Shown here: positions 22,601-31,757 of the stretch, piece by piece
How the letters are laid out: the number at the start of each line of letters is the position of its first letter
Numbering within the stretch: the first letter of the stretch is position 1
Source: Tiliqua scincoides
Lineage: Eukaryota > Chordata > Lepidosauria > Squamata > Scincidae
DNA length: 64,000 bases
Assembly: GCF_035046505.1 (NCBI RefSeq)
Contig: NC_089826.1
Coordinates: 9,326,254 to 9,390,253 of the forward strand
Reading direction: 5' to 3'
Notes under the pieces: generated by a model
Databases searched by the model: none
What the model was told of the DNA's origin: nothing
The model's input: only the letters and a program-made list of their open reading frames with translations
Made by a program: the position numbers and the translations under genes

Positions 22601-22680
22601 AGAAGCTCAAGTGCCCCATCTGCCACGAGTCCTTCCGCGAGCGCCACCACCTCTCGCGCCACATGACCTCGCACAACTGA
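16386..22680 (+). CDS. PRDM8: PRDM8, PR domain zinc finger protein 8, complete coding sequence in three exons
   Basis: The three coding exons are 16386-16604, 18397-18628 and 21500-22680. Spliced, they give about 543 residues. The product opens MEDSGVPRGIWDGDAKAVQQ and matches vertebrate PRDM8 nearly throughout the PR domain (about residues 16-131, including LLVWYGKEL). A C2HC-type finger follows (C157, C160, H173, C178). The middle is rich in Ala, Gly, Pro and Glu but keeps PRDM8 blocks such as STDFHNLARELENS-like and SYFGLEESGRLFAPPSPETG. Two C2H2 fingers end the protein (about 480-502 and 520-543), separated by a basic KRRREEK stretch. Known of the family: a nuclear transcriptional repressor, reported to act with BHLHE22 in neurons, with H3K9 methyltransferase activity reported in mouse. 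Human PRDM8 has 689 residues; the shortfall here is in the low-complexity middle. The start codon sits two bases after the splice acceptor in the context ccATGg. No frame break is seen. Confidence 0.97.
16713..16790. mobile_element. Mini-MITE, TTAA-type (copy 1)
   Basis: About 78 bp with inverted ends: left TTACATTTCTGCCC, right GGGCAGTAAGGGGTTAA. It is related to copies at 20015-20084 and 33991-34068 through a shared core with CAACGTTGCATA and GTGTACACCTGTGGGC. TTAA at an end next to CCC/GGG is the pattern of piggyBac-type elements; the assignment is inference. Confidence 0.5.
16800..18090. other. PRDM8 intron 1 of the coding region, no repeat recognised
   Basis: Mostly unique sequence between two coding exons. 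The stretch at about 17640-17820 is A/T-rich and repeat-free and could be regulatory; no direct evidence. Confidence 0.4.
18091..18188. repeat. AGTAAG palindromic repeat with internal triplication
   Basis: A copy of the abundant ~85-bp palindromic repeat (GGAAGTAAATCCCACTGTG..). Its right arm contains TTACTCCCAGGT three times in a row, a local tandem expansion. It lies in PRDM8 intron 1 of the coding region. Confidence 0.75.
18397..18628 (+). CDS. PRDM8: PRDM8 second coding exon (rest of PR domain)
   Basis: The acceptor is gaatcctag. Translation starts VDTSAANGSSEG, continuing directly from FR in the previous exon. It holds the end of the PR domain (NLEAYIKNGQLFYRSLRRIA, DEELLVWYG) and finishes at SHSKMN plus the first base of a glycine codon. 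The donor gtaggc is weaker than consensus, but the phase-1 junction restores GSPPYSCLDC as expected for PRDM8. Confidence 0.94.
18691..18717 (-). mobile_element. Isolated LINE/SINE tail fragment
   Basis: About 27 bp matching the reverse complement of the shared 3' tail of the 5S SINE and the LINE at 7900-8383. No body of either element remains, so this is an extreme 5' truncation or a remnant. Confidence 0.6.
18725..18965 (-). mobile_element. L2-like LINE or SINE 3' fragment
   Basis: Starts with an ATT-rich run, then GATTTATATACCACTTTTCA and GGCTCACAGTCTAAAAAGAT. The same sequence occurs at 2674-2858. The ATT-rich end and the TATATACCAC motif are typical of the 3' ends of L2-type elements, here read in reverse. 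Confidence 0.6.
19231..19366 (+). mobile_element. 5S rRNA-derived SINE (copy 1)
   Basis: The body matches vertebrate 5S rRNA (GAAGCTAAGCAG.., GGTTAGTACTTGGATGGGAG) and runs into a non-5S tail ending GACTGAAGGTTGCCAACCA. About ten bases of the head are missing relative to the other copies. It lies in PRDM8 intron 2, same strand as the gene. Confidence 0.93.
19490..19633 (+). mobile_element. 5S rRNA-derived SINE (copy 2)
   Basis: A near full-length copy: head ACCCTGCACATGCCCAATCT, 5S internal promoter region with GGATGGGAGACCGCCT, and tail CTTTCGAGACTGAAGGTTGC. It lies 124 bases downstream of copy 1 in the same orientation. Confidence 0.93.
20015..20084. mobile_element. Mini-MITE, TTAA-type (copy 2)
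   Basis: Starts TTAACCCATTTCTGCCCAG and ends with the inverted form TTGGGCAGAAATGG. It abuts the palindromic element at 20086. Confidence 0.5.
20086..20240. mobile_element. MITE with CCAATCCTATCCAACTTTCC ends (copy 1)
   Basis: The inverted ends are CAATCCTATCCAACTTTCCA on the left and GGAAAATTGGATAGGATTGG on the right, with a GC-richer centre. Related copies occur at 29106-29285, 32122-32295 and 42001-42197. Superfamily not determined. Confidence 0.7.
20872..21303 (+). mobile_element. Non-LTR retrotransposon (LINE), 5'-truncated, 3' end of the RT ORF
   Basis: An open stretch of about 110 codons includes RLNIFPSAIHQGRFSKIPRS and a C-X2-C..H-X4-C cluster (CLFCSLEPDTLDHILLRC), the usual C-terminal zinc knuckle of LINE reverse transcriptase ORFs. 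The 3' end is CAATAAAGGTTTACC with an AAGT run. It is flanked by a 12-bp target duplication, TCCACATCTACC (20860-20871) and TCCACATCTGCC (21304-21315), and it split a palindromic AGTAAG repeat. The clade is uncertain. Confidence 0.8.
21500..22680 (+). CDS. PRDM8: PRDM8 last coding exon (zinc fingers)
   Basis: The acceptor is ggccgcag with a poor pyrimidine tract. The exon is extremely GC-rich and forms the strongest CpG-island-like block of the window. It codes for the first finger (YSCLDCSQRFQFEFPFVAHL), the low-complexity centre, and the two terminal fingers (WCAKCNASFRMTSDLVYHMR and LKCPICHESFRERHHLSRHM), ending ..TSHN and TGA. The GC bias leaves long open frames on both strands here; these are shadows. 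Confidence 0.96.
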
Positions 22681-22732
22681 GGCGCCCGCCGCGCCTGCCT
22701 CCCCCGCCCCGGACTTCTCGTAGCCGGGCTGG

Positions 22733-23400
22733 AGGCAGCAGAGGCAGAGCCTCCCCACCGGAGTCCCGGGGAAAGCGCCGCCCCCCCCCCGGGTGAGATG
22801 GGCAACAGGCGTGGGGGGAGGGGCGGAAGCTGAGGCAGAGCCTCCCCACCAAAGTCCTATGAGAAGCACCACCGTCTGTGAGGTGTGCAACAGCAATGCG
22901 CAGTGCCGGGGTGCAAGGCGAAGCAGAAGTACCCCACCAGAGTCCTTCAAGAAGCACCGCTGTGGGTGAGGCGTGCAACAGCAGTGTGGGGGTGGAAGGT
23001 GAGGCAGAGCCTCCCCACCTGAGTCCTTGGAAAAGCACGCACCCTGCGTGTGAGATGGGCCACAGTCATGTGCAGTGTGGGAGGAGGGGTGGAAAGTGAG
23101 GGAGAGCCTTCCCCACCGGAGTCCTTGGAAAAGCACCGCCATGTGTGAGGTGTGCCACAGCCATGTGTGGTGTGGGGGTGGAAGGTGAGGCAGAGCCCCC
23201 CACTGGGGTCCTTTAAAAAGCACCACCATATGTGAGGTGTGCAACAGCCATGTGGGAGTGAAAATGAGTCTGAAGTACCCCACCAGAGTCCTTCAAGAAG
23301 CACCACTGTGTGTGAGGTGTGCAGCAGCGATGTGGGGGTGGAAGGTGAGGCAGAACCACCCCACCCCGCCAGAGTCCTTCAGAAAGTTCCATCCCTTGCA
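22733..23400. repeat. Minisatellite, about 8 units of 80-97 bp, in the PRDM8 3' UTR
   Basis: Each unit holds a form of GAGGCAGAGCCTCCCCACC, then GAGTCCTT.., AAGCACC.. and GTGAGGTGTGCAACAGC. The GAGTCC-type landmark recurs at about 22762, 22852, 22939, 23020, 23118, 23206, 23286 and 23379. The array begins about 50 bases after the PRDM8 stop codon. The units are diverged from one another, so the array is not very recent. Confidence 0.9.
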
Positions 23401-23489
23401 CTGCGGTGGCTGCAATCACATAAATACAACGCATGAACTCCAGCTACTTAGAGCCAGTCCGCTGTAAGTGTTCACATGGTCACAGGGGT

Positions 23490-23665
23490 GGCATGCTTTT
23501 CCAGAGAACTCCAGTGGGGCAGTTCTGCCTCACCTTCCACCACAGCACCACACATCGCTGGTGTGCAAGCACATACAACCCATGCACACAGCTTGCACAC
23601 CTCACAACGGCACTTTTCAAAGGACTACGGTGGGGAGGCCCTGCCTCACCTGCCTCCCCACCCAC
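23490..23665. repeat. Inverted partial units of the minisatellite
   Basis: Two segments, near 23505-23545 and 23620-23665, read as the reverse complement of the 22733-23400 unit (AGGACTACGGTGGGGAGGCC, CTGCCTCACCTTCCACC). The array thus has arms in both orientations. Confidence 0.65.
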
Positions 23666-23670
23666 CACAA

Positions 23671-23884
23671 GTCCCTGCCATGGCATGCAAGCGGCCCCTC
23701 CCCTTCAAAGCCATTCCAGGTGGCCAGTATGGCTCCAAAGGGGAGGGACTGCTTGCATGCCATGGTGAGACTCATCCATTTTGCTTCCCCCACCCAGAGG
23801 GGCTCTGAAGGGAAGGGGTTGTTTACACGCTTCGGTGAATCTCCCTGCAAAACTCAGTGCTTTGCCCCCCCAGCTATGCCACTG
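23671..23884. mobile_element. hAT-like MITE, CAGTGGCGTAGC family, left end missing
   Basis: GCATGCAAGCGGCCCCTCCC, repeated GGCTCCAAAGGGGAGGG arms, and the right end CCCAGCTATGCCACTG. It lies next to the inverted minisatellite units. Confidence 0.75.
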
Positions 23885-24865
23885 TCACAAAATTTGCAGT
23901 TTCTCACAGTTTGGGCCAGAGGGGTCTCTACAATATCTAAACTGGTTCGATACCAGTTTGAATTTGTAGTGTAGACGTGAGCTGAAGAGAGTGTGAGGGA
24001 TTCAATAGTACATACAAGTGCACATGCCTGTAGACCCACATCTATGCGGTTATAAGTACACACACCCACAAAATGCAAAGCACCGTTGCACCATCAGGAA
24101 GAGAAGGTGGCAGAGGGCAAATCACATTTCAGAGTGCAGTAGTTCTGGAGCGGCCTCCTTGATTTCTGCATATGCTTCCACAAAGTTGGCCCTTAGTTGT
24201 TATCCTTTCATTTTAGCTGGATAGCTCCAGAATACACAACCCTTTTCATTCTAGCGCTACTGGATCAACTTCAGGTGAATGCACTTCCTCTGAGTTTGGT
24301 TTTAGAGTGGCTCTAAGATCGATCTAACAATATGTTCTGAAATGGGACTTTCAGGCTCCTTGGATCTGACAATATCCTTGTAGGGTTGGGCGTCATGGTT
24401 GCAAACCTATGCATGCTTGGTGAGACCTCTATTGAACACTTGTGAGAAGTTTTAGTCAACATGCAGAGGGTCTGCCTGTAAATAGGATGGTTCACAGCAA
24501 GTGATGTGTGGGGCTGTACTCTTTCAAAGCAGTATCAGATCTATGGGCCATCATCACTAACCATCACTAAAGCCTGTGAGAAATTAAACCATAGAAAACG
24601 TACATGGAACTAAGGCTTGCACATTTGTTGCCCTTCTCTATTAGAATATAAGTAATAGAAAGTAGTGAATTGAAAACACGCCCTTGGGTGAGACTTTTGC
24701 CATTATCTTTTGACTGCATCATGGTCATGGATTATGTCCCAAACCTCTATTTGTTTGCAGGTATAAGTAAGCAGATATAGGTAAGGGTGAACCTTCAGTA
24801 ACAGAATCCTGTTCTGTCCTTTCCAAATAAGGGAGAGCAAACGGAAAGAAGGAATAAAAGGCCAG

Positions 24866-25010
24866 AATTCAGTGGTAGAACATCTGCTTTGCTTGCTGAT
24901 GGTCCCGGGTTCAACTTCTCGTGGATCTTCAGGCAGAGCTGTGAGGAAACCCTAGAGCTACAGCTAGCCAAAACAGACAATACCAAGTTGAACTCACCCA
25001 TATGTTGGTA
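24866..25010 (+). mobile_element. tRNA-derived SINE fragment
   Basis: It has an A-box-like TCAGTGGTAGAACATCTGC and a B-box-like GGTCCCGGGTTCAACTTC, followed by a non-tRNA body. This is the arrangement of the widespread reptile and vertebrate tRNA-headed SINEs. Diverged. Confidence 0.65.
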
Positions 25011-25349
25011 TATGAAGGGCTGAATGATACAATACAGGTAGGAAAGATAAGGTTACAGTAGATTAAAGGGTCAAGCCAAGGACATTGAAAGCCAAAAAAA
25101 TTGACTATTCCCCATTTAAAAGGGGGGGGGAAGATTCTTACCTGAGAAACCTTAAAGGAAAAGGAAAGGGGAGGATGTCCCTATAACTCCGAAAGGGTTT
25201 GGTAATCTGGAGCATCCATTGATCAAACCTGTACCTGGTAACAGCATCATCAGAACAGGAGTCACTCCTGCCTGCTATTGGTCTACAACCGCTCATGAAC
25301 TCTTTCCCTTGTTCTTTTCACTGGGATTCCTTGTGAGTTTAAAGCTGAA

Positions 25350-25428
25350 ATGCATGCCTACTAGGGAGAAAGTCCCATTGAACCCAGTGGGGCTTACCTC
25401 AGAGTAAATGCAGGCAAGCTCAGGCTGT
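25350..25428. repeat. AGTAAG palindromic repeat
   Basis: TGCATGCCTACTAGGGAGAA .. CAGTGGGGCTTACCTCAGAG. It is followed by a (CT)n run at about 25450-25474. Confidence 0.7.
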
Positions 25429-26162
25429 GTGCGCATTTAGGGCTACAGTCACTCTCTCTCTCTCTCTCTCTCTCCTGAAGTATCTGGGGCAGGGTGGCCC
25501 AGGAGCGAAGCACCTCAAACCACTGCTAAAAATCTGTGGCAGATTGTGCAGATGTTTACCTTGCAATTTTAAAAAAATGTAAAGGTGTTGGGGGTGGGTT
25601 TATTATTATTTTTTCCTCCTTTGGTTTGAAATGCACGCATTTTCACTTTCCAAAAAAAGTAAATAACTTTAAAAAAGTACATTTTTAAAATGTCATATAT
25701 TGCAACATATTGATGCATTTGTCATAAGTTTCTACTTAAATTATGAAGCACTTATGGTTTAGATGTAAGAACTATATGTCAGGGTGAAAATTTTTATTTT
25801 AGATATAAAGCAAAATTTAAAAAAAAATACTGAAGAAGATGCAATGCTTTTCTGCATTATTTGATGACAGCTCCGTTTCTCTGCAAAAATGATAGTAATA
25901 AAAAATAATCCATAAAGACTTGAATTCATTTTCCATTTCCAGCGGGGAGAGTGCATGCCCCCCACCCCATCCAAAAGACTCTGGACTTCAGTGCAGAATG
26001 TCATCAGTTCTGTAAATACGGATTTCCTTTTAATACAAAAGTGTAATTTTGTGCCAGTGAAATGAAGTCGGAATAGTTATGTGTTTTCTTTTCTTTATCT
26101 TGGGGGGGGGAAAAAGATTTATTAAACTTTATAGTTTATCTGGGTATGTTGGATGCTTTGAC

Positions 26163-26168
26163 AATAAA
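26163..26168 (+). terminator. PRDM8: Candidate polyadenylation signal AATAAA (PRDM8)
   Basis: AATAAA is followed within 35 bases by GT-rich sequence (TTGGGTGTTGC). The preceding 600 bases (about 25560-26160) are A/T-rich and free of the repeats common elsewhere, as expected of a distal 3' UTR. This would give a 3' UTR of about 3.5 kb containing a tRNA-derived SINE and the minisatellite. An earlier end cannot be excluded. Confidence 0.4.
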
Positions 26169-26293
26169 TGACTTTATTTTCTTCAAAAGCACTTGGGTGT
26201 TGCTAAAGTCTCCTTCAGAAAAGATGGGGGGGTTGGAGGGGCAAATCTGAAGGCTGCATTGCATTCATTCTACAGAATGTGGACAAAATGTTA

Positions 26294-26324
26294 TTTTCTT
26301 TCTTTCTTTCTTTCTTTCTTTCTT
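26294..26324. repeat. (CTTT)n microsatellite
   Basis: TTTCTTTC tetranucleotide run just downstream of the candidate PRDM8 polyadenylation signal. Confidence 0.95.
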
Positions 26325-26498
26325 TGATTTCATTTATTTAAAAATGTTATTTTCTTATGCAAGGTACAGAACACTCAGATTACCTCGCCTGCCTTTGAAC
26401 CTTCCCTGACAGTCCTCATTTCACTGATCTTCAGAAATGGCTAGATATGGATCATTTATATAATTTGATATATAAAAGGAGAAAATAATAAAAAGGTT

Positions 26499-26505
26499 TG
26501 TGTGC

Positions 26506-26553
<48 letters not shown>
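26499..26553. repeat. (GT)n(GA)n microsatellite
   Basis: GT dinucleotides switching to GA dinucleotides. The compound array sits directly upstream of a CR1-like fragment. Confidence 0.95.
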
Positions 26554-26558
<5 letters not shown>

Positions 26559-26565
26559 TAGAGTT

Positions 26566-26695
26566 TGGGCATAAACATAAGAAAAGGCTGGATCAGGCCA
26601 AAAGCCCATCTAGACCAACCTCCCGTATCTCACAGTGGTCCACCAGATGCTTCAGGGAGCACCCAAGACAACAGGAGACCTATCCAGTAGCCAGA
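26566..26695 (+). mobile_element. CR1-like repeat, GCTGGATCAGGCC family (copy 2, fragment)
   Basis: AAAGGCTGGATCAGGCCAAA through AGACAACAGGAGACCTATCC; only the first 130 bases remain. An AGTAAG repeat piece (26698-26790) follows. Confidence 0.75.
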
Positions 26696-27257
26696 CACAA
26701 TCCAATGCATGGCTACTCAGAAGTACTCAAAAGTACTTATTATGTTAAGTGGGGTTTACTCCTTGGTAAGTGTGGATAGGATTGTACCCTGAGTGTACAT
26801 AGATTGCTTGCTTGCATGCCTCTTAAGGTTCCGGTTGGAGCCCCTTCATTTTTGTTGTAGCACTGAGGCTGCTATCCTCAAACAGTTATTTCTTAAGAGT
26901 GCTAGCTAACTATTGTGAATGTTCTCCAGAGCAAGGCGTTGGGGTTTAAGCCTCACATTCCTAGATGGTCCAGGACACAACAGGCATAACACAGCAAAAG
27001 TTCCGTTCCAGCGATTTTTAGCCAGTTTGCCATGGCATATTTGTGTGCCCTGACTGGTCTGCAGGTGTGCCTGCCGCAGGAGTTTGGGGGAGGATCATTT
27101 ATTAGTAGGGCCATTGGGGAGGGGAGGCCCCCATCGGCAGTGTAGCATTCCTTGTCTGTTGTCAAAAAAAGGACGGTGTGCCTTGACAACTTGAGCGCAT
27201 TGTCAGTGTGCCATGAGGTGGAAAAGGTTGAAAATTGCGGCTCCATTCTGGACACAT

Positions 27258-27466
27258 CAGTGGCATAGCTAGATGGGGGACAACGTACTAAATTTTGTAG
27301 GAAACCTCACCGCAGTGTGCAAGCAGCCCCCTCCCCTCCACAGCCATGCATACGCCTCTATATTGCGTCCACCACCCGGAATGGCTTCGAAGGCGAGGGG
27401 CCGATTGCATGCTGCGATGGACTCCCTGCAAAACAGTGCTTTGCCCCCCCTCTAGCTACACCACTG
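27258..27466. mobile_element. hAT-like MITE, CAGTGGCGTAGC family
   Basis: Both ends are present (CAGTGGCATAGCTAG, CTAGCTACACCACTG), with the CGGAATGGCTTCGAAGGCGA core. No clear target duplication. Confidence 0.82.
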
Positions 27467-27659
27467 AATAGTACACACGTGTATTTTGGTCCTTCACCCT
27501 ACACTGCTGTGTAGATGGTATTAAGCACAGTGGACTTACTTTGAAGTTACTCTGCCCCAGGAGATAGCCCTGGACAGCAGGTCTGCTTTGGGAAGAAATC
27601 CTGATGGACTCGGTGGGACAAACAATGAAATCCTAATGCAAGGAGGTGTTTGAAAATAG

Positions 27660-27900
27660 TGTTATTTGCTTTACTCGGAAGTAAACCCACGCTGTTCAGT
27701 GAGACTTGGGCTGTAAAGCTATCTTACCATAAACAAACACCTCCCCCTCTGCATGTTTACTAGGGTGCATCACACCTACTCACAGGTAATTCACAAGCTA
27801 CAACCTGAGTTAACTTGCCCTCTTGCCTTGGGCTGCCATCCTATACACTTTCACATAGGTGTGAGCCCAACTGAACTCAGTGGGGCTTACTTCTGAGTAC
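27660..27900. repeat. Two AGTAAG palindromic repeat pieces
   Basis: Half copy at 27660-27720 and a copy at 27831-27900 that is cut off exactly where the next CR1-like repeat begins. Confidence 0.7.
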
Positions 27901-28340
27901 ATAACATAAGAACAGCTAGCTGGATCAGGCCATAGGCCCATCCAGTCCAACTTCCTGTATCTCACAGTGGCCCACCAAATGCCCCAGGGAGCACACAAGA
28001 CATCAAGAGACCTGCATCCTGGTGCCCTCCCTCGCACCTGGCATTCTGAGATAACCCACTTCTAAAGTCAGGAGGTTGCACATTCCCATCTCGGCTTAAA
28101 AACTGTGATGGACGTTTCCTCCAGAAATCTGTCCAATCCCCTTTTCAAGGCACCTAGGCCAGGTGGCATCCTGTGGCAAGGAGTTCCACAGATTAACTAC
28201 ATGCTGAGTAAAGAAATGTTTTCTTTTGTCTCCCAACCTTCAGTTTTAGTGGATGTCCCCTGGTTCCAGAGTTAAGTGAGAGGGAAAAGAGCATCACTCT
28301 ATCCATCTCCTGCATAATTTTGTATGTAGTCATGTGCTCT
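27901..28340 (+). mobile_element. CR1-like repeat, GCTGGATCAGGCC family (copy 3)
   Basis: ACATAAGAACAGCTAGCTGG .. TCCAACTTCCTGTATCTCAC .. AAAGAAATGTTTTCTTTTGT .. CTGCATAATTTTGTATGTAG. One of the longer copies. Confidence 0.8.
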
Positions 28341-28621
28341 TAGGCTCTTTGTGTGCACATGTTGGTTCAGGTGGGACCTGGATTCCATCTGTGTGGTTTC
28401 AGGAGGACTTGAATTCGGTGTGACTTCGGTGTTCGGAGAGGGCTGGAGAGTACAATCAGGCTAAATCCACCGTTAAATAGTTAATATTTGGGACATCCCG
28501 TTGATTGACAAGGATGGTGCTCCTAATCAGTGGTGATTTTCAAAGGGATCAGCTGTGAGCCCCAACATCCCTTTCGGGGGGGCTACCTTCTGCTGGCACC
28601 CAGCTGCCTGGTTTCCAGTCA

Positions 28622-28710
28622 GGCTGCAATCCTATCCATACTTACCTGGGAGTAAGCCACATTGACCATAATGGGACTCTCTTTTGAGTAGATATGCGTA
28701 GGATTGGGCT
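28622..28710. repeat. AGTAAG palindromic repeat
   Basis: GGCTGCAATCCTATCCATAC .. GAGTAGATATGCGTAGGATT, close to consensus. Confidence 0.87.
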
Positions 28711-28736
28711 CTTCAAATCTTCATTTTGCCCAAGGC

Positions 28737-28938
28737 CAGTGGCGTAGCTAGAGGGGGGCAAAGCACTAGATTTTGCAGGGTACAAAAAGTACCCCTCCCC
28801 TTTGGAGCCATTCTGGGCGGGGGGAGCACAATGGAGGCGTACACCTGGAATGACTGCAAAGGGGAGAAACCTCTTGCACCTTGCGGTGAGGCTCCCTGCA
28901 AAACTTAGCGCTTTGCACTCCCTCTAGCTACGCCACTG
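28737..28938. mobile_element. hAT-like MITE, CAGTGGCGTAGC family
   Basis: Well preserved at both ends; the centre has TTTGGAGCCATTCTGGGCGG. No convincing target duplication. Confidence 0.85.
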
Positions 28939-29105
28939 ACAATTGCACTTAATTTTGTTATTCGATGCCTTCCACTGTTACAAGCACACTTGTTCGAGCG
29001 TAAACACACTGACCATGAAGGCACATAAAGTTTAAGGCTGCAGTCTTATCCAATGAATTCGATGGGACTTACTTTCGAGTAGCTGTGCAAAGAATCGGGC
29101 TGTAA

Positions 29106-29285
29106 GGGCCGGATCCTACCCAATTTTTCAGTGCCAGTGCAGCTGTGCCAATGGGGCATGCACTGCATCTTGTGGTGGGGCAGCAGTCACAGAGGCCCCC
29201 TTAAGGCATGGCAACATTTGTTCCCTTACCTTGGGGCTGCATTGCAGTTGCACCGTTGCTGGAAAACTGGATAGGATTAGGCCCT
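29106..29285. mobile_element. MITE with CCAATCCTATCCAACTTTCC ends (copy 2)
   Basis: GGGCCGGATCCTACCCAATT on the left and AACTGGATAGGATTAGGCCC on the right. An AGTAAG repeat (29035-29105) abuts the left end. Confidence 0.7.
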
Positions 29286-29339
29286 AAGTCTCTAGGAGAG
29301 GCACCACGCGATCCTATGGCTGTTTAATCGCGATCCTCC

Positions 29340-29850
29340 TATGCTCGATGGCGGAGCTTTCCTCCAAGACGATGTGCGTTGGATTGTAAAGCACAGCCGG
29401 TGTGGTCAGCTAAATGCCTGCACAGAAGGGGGGGAGTCGACGTTTTAGCCTGGGTCAGCCACGTGGAAGCCAGTGGGAAGAACCTGAGTTCTGAACACCA
29501 GCCATATATCTCGGTCACAGCAGGAGATTCATCCCACCAGCTCCGCAAAAGAGCTCCGCGTCCTGTAGGGCTCCCAAGACTGAAATAGACAGAATTTCGT
29601 AACGTGTGAATTGAGCTTTACCTATCAGTTAGTGGAAGTCATTTTCGACTTCGGGGAGACTGAGTTTGGGGGATCCTCTTCACGACGCGGGGGATGAGTT
29701 CAGCTGCCATCTCGAAAGCAGGACCTGGAAGCATTTACTCTGAAGTAGACGGGTTGTAGCAGATCGCAGCCTAAGGTGGGGTTTTTCAGCACGTGCTGGG
29801 GGGGGGGAGACTTGCTTCCAAAATCATAGGCATAAGATTTGGGCTGCGCT
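29340..29850. other. No gene recognised
   Basis: Unique-looking sequence. The 69-codon frames on both strands near 29340-29590 mirror each other and carry no motif. Confidence 0.4.
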
Positions 29851-30945
29851 ACTACAATCCTGTTTACTCGGGAGAAATCAACGGGAGCAAAACGTACAGG
29901 ACTGGCTGCAGGTCTTTGGGAGAGACACACACTAAGTCTTTGGGAGGTACACACACTAAGGTGTGTGTGTGTGTGTGCCTTACTCCCAGGAAAGAGTGGA
30001 TAGGATTGCGGTCAGAGGCTGCAGTCCTAGACACACTTCCTGGGTGTAAGCCCCACTGAGCAGAATGGAACTTACTTCTGAGCAGGCGTGCACAGGCTTG
30101 GGCTGTGAGACTATGAAGAAACGACAAACGTTCCCCCAAATCTCAGGGTGTGAGGAATCCTTCCCAAGTGGCACCCACCCATCCACAACCCAGCCTGATT
30201 CAGAGGATGGAGCGGCTAAATTCGGGGGGGAGGGGCGAAAGAAAAGGTATTCCCCCCCCCCCCCCCGTTTCAGATCACCTGTAATTATTATTCTGTCTTT
30301 GGTTCACTTTTCTCAGTTCTTATTAGGTAGATTTCAAAGTCACCCAGTGGAGGCTGTCCAAGTACTTCAGCTTTTCAAGCTCAAGTTTGAGCTGGATCTA
30401 AGAGCTGGCCCTGGAGCACAGGGGTCAAACCCCCAAACCTGCCCTGGCGCCCCTAGAACTGCAGATCTATGAATCCGTGGAGAATCTCTGGGTCTTCCGC
30501 ACCAGGCAGGGCGGCTAAGCTGAGCCCGGGGACTGTTTGAAATTGACATGAGCTGGTGGAAATTGACACGAACTGGGGTGATCAGCTCAGTTGCAAGTCC
30601 GACCACAGTCACTCCTTGTTCCAGGGCTGTTTTGACTAACAACACCACCCTATACTACTCAGAAGTTACGTCTGTCTACTCAGAAGTCAGCCCCATTATG
30701 TTCAGTGGGACTTAACTCCCAGGTAAGTGTGTGGAGGACTGCAGCCTTACAGCCCGATCCTATCTACACTTTCCTAGGAGTAAGCCCCATTGACACTAAT
30801 GGGACTTACTTCTGAGTAGACATGCATACAATTGGGCTCTTAATCTGTCAGGATCCGGCTGCAATCCTAGGCACTCTTTCCTGAGGGCCAACCCCAGTGA
30901 AATCGACTGGACTGACTTCCGAGTAGACCTGCCTAGGCTCGGAAC
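29851..30945. repeat. Cluster of AGTAAG palindromic repeats (first block)
   Basis: Copies at about 29851-29905, 29960-30013 (after a short GT run), 30017-30107, 30643-30746, 30749-30839 and 30857-30945. The last three are nearly back to back and alternate in orientation. Confidence 0.82.
30108..30640. other. Unique-looking interval within the repeat cluster
   Basis: Carries a C run near 30252-30266. Frames of 93-135 codons on both strands lack recognisable domains. Confidence 0.4.
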
Positions 30946-31474
30946 CTTTACTCTCAGGGAAACTCCATGGAGCTCAGTGGAGGTTTGGTTCTGGGAGAAA
31001 CGTGCCGGGTCCCTTTCAAGATCGATGTCTTAGAAAAGGTACTTAGGAAAAGAGGAGACTGAGCAAGTTTCCGGATCCTGGTGGGCTCTTCGGGGGGGGG
31101 GGCACGGACCTTGAGACTCCACCCTGCCAGGCATCGGGGAGGGGGGGCCAAGGCGTCAACAGCTAACTGGGACCCCCTTCGTGGAGACGAAGGGGTTCCT
31201 CTGCACTTCCTATGGGATTCCAATTCCTATGGGTTTCCTCTGCACTTCGGAGGAAGAGGAGGGAGGGGCTGGTAGTAAAGGGAGGAGGACCTGCCTCCAT
31301 ACTGTACCAATCTAGCCTCACAGAACGAGTTGGGGGGGGGGATTCCAGGGCACCCTCCGTGGATCTCTGTTTTCCCTGCAAATGAATGGGATGAACAGCC
31401 CTGCGATAGAAAGTCTGACTGTAAAACAATGCATTTTAGGGGGAGAATCTTGACCTGGAGTCCAAACTACACCG
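30946..31474. other. No gene; one local duplication
   Basis: Contains a tandem of CTCTGCACTTCC..ATGGG at 31199-31250 and several G runs. No coding signal. Confidence 0.4.
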
Positions 31475-31757
31475 ACAGCCCAATCCTAGGCATGTCTACT
31501 CAGAAGTAAGCCCCATTGTCTTCAATGGGGTTTTCTCCTAGGAAAGTGGGTATAGGATTATAGCCCTCCGGCACACTCCTAAATCCCACTGTGTTCAAAG
31601 GGGCTTCCTCCCAGGAAAGTGGGCTTGGACGACAGCCCTAGGGCACGATCCTCTGCATGCCTACTCCAAAGTAAGTCCCACTCTGTTCAGGAGGGCTTAC
31701 TCCCAAGAAAGTGGGCATAGGATGACCCAGGAAAGTGTGGATAGGATCGCAGCCTGA
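31475..31757. repeat. Tandem AGTAAG palindromic repeats (second block)
   Basis: Three to four units in a row (31475-31566, 31567-31638, 31639-31757), with repeated CCCAGGAAAGTGGG-type arms. Confidence 0.82.

Noticed and set aside
21444-22796. 450-codon alternative plus-strand frame
   Set aside because: Overlaps the PRDM8 exon in another frame; the PRDM8 frame has the zinc fingers and the correct splice phase.
21352-23283. 643-codon open frame on the minus strand
   Set aside because: It lies opposite the very GC-rich last PRDM8 exon and the minisatellite. Composition (Arg, Leu, Ala, Gly runs) is that of a shadow frame.
22733-23400. CRISPR-like array
   Set aside because: Units are contiguous and diverged with no unique spacers, in a vertebrate 3' UTR.
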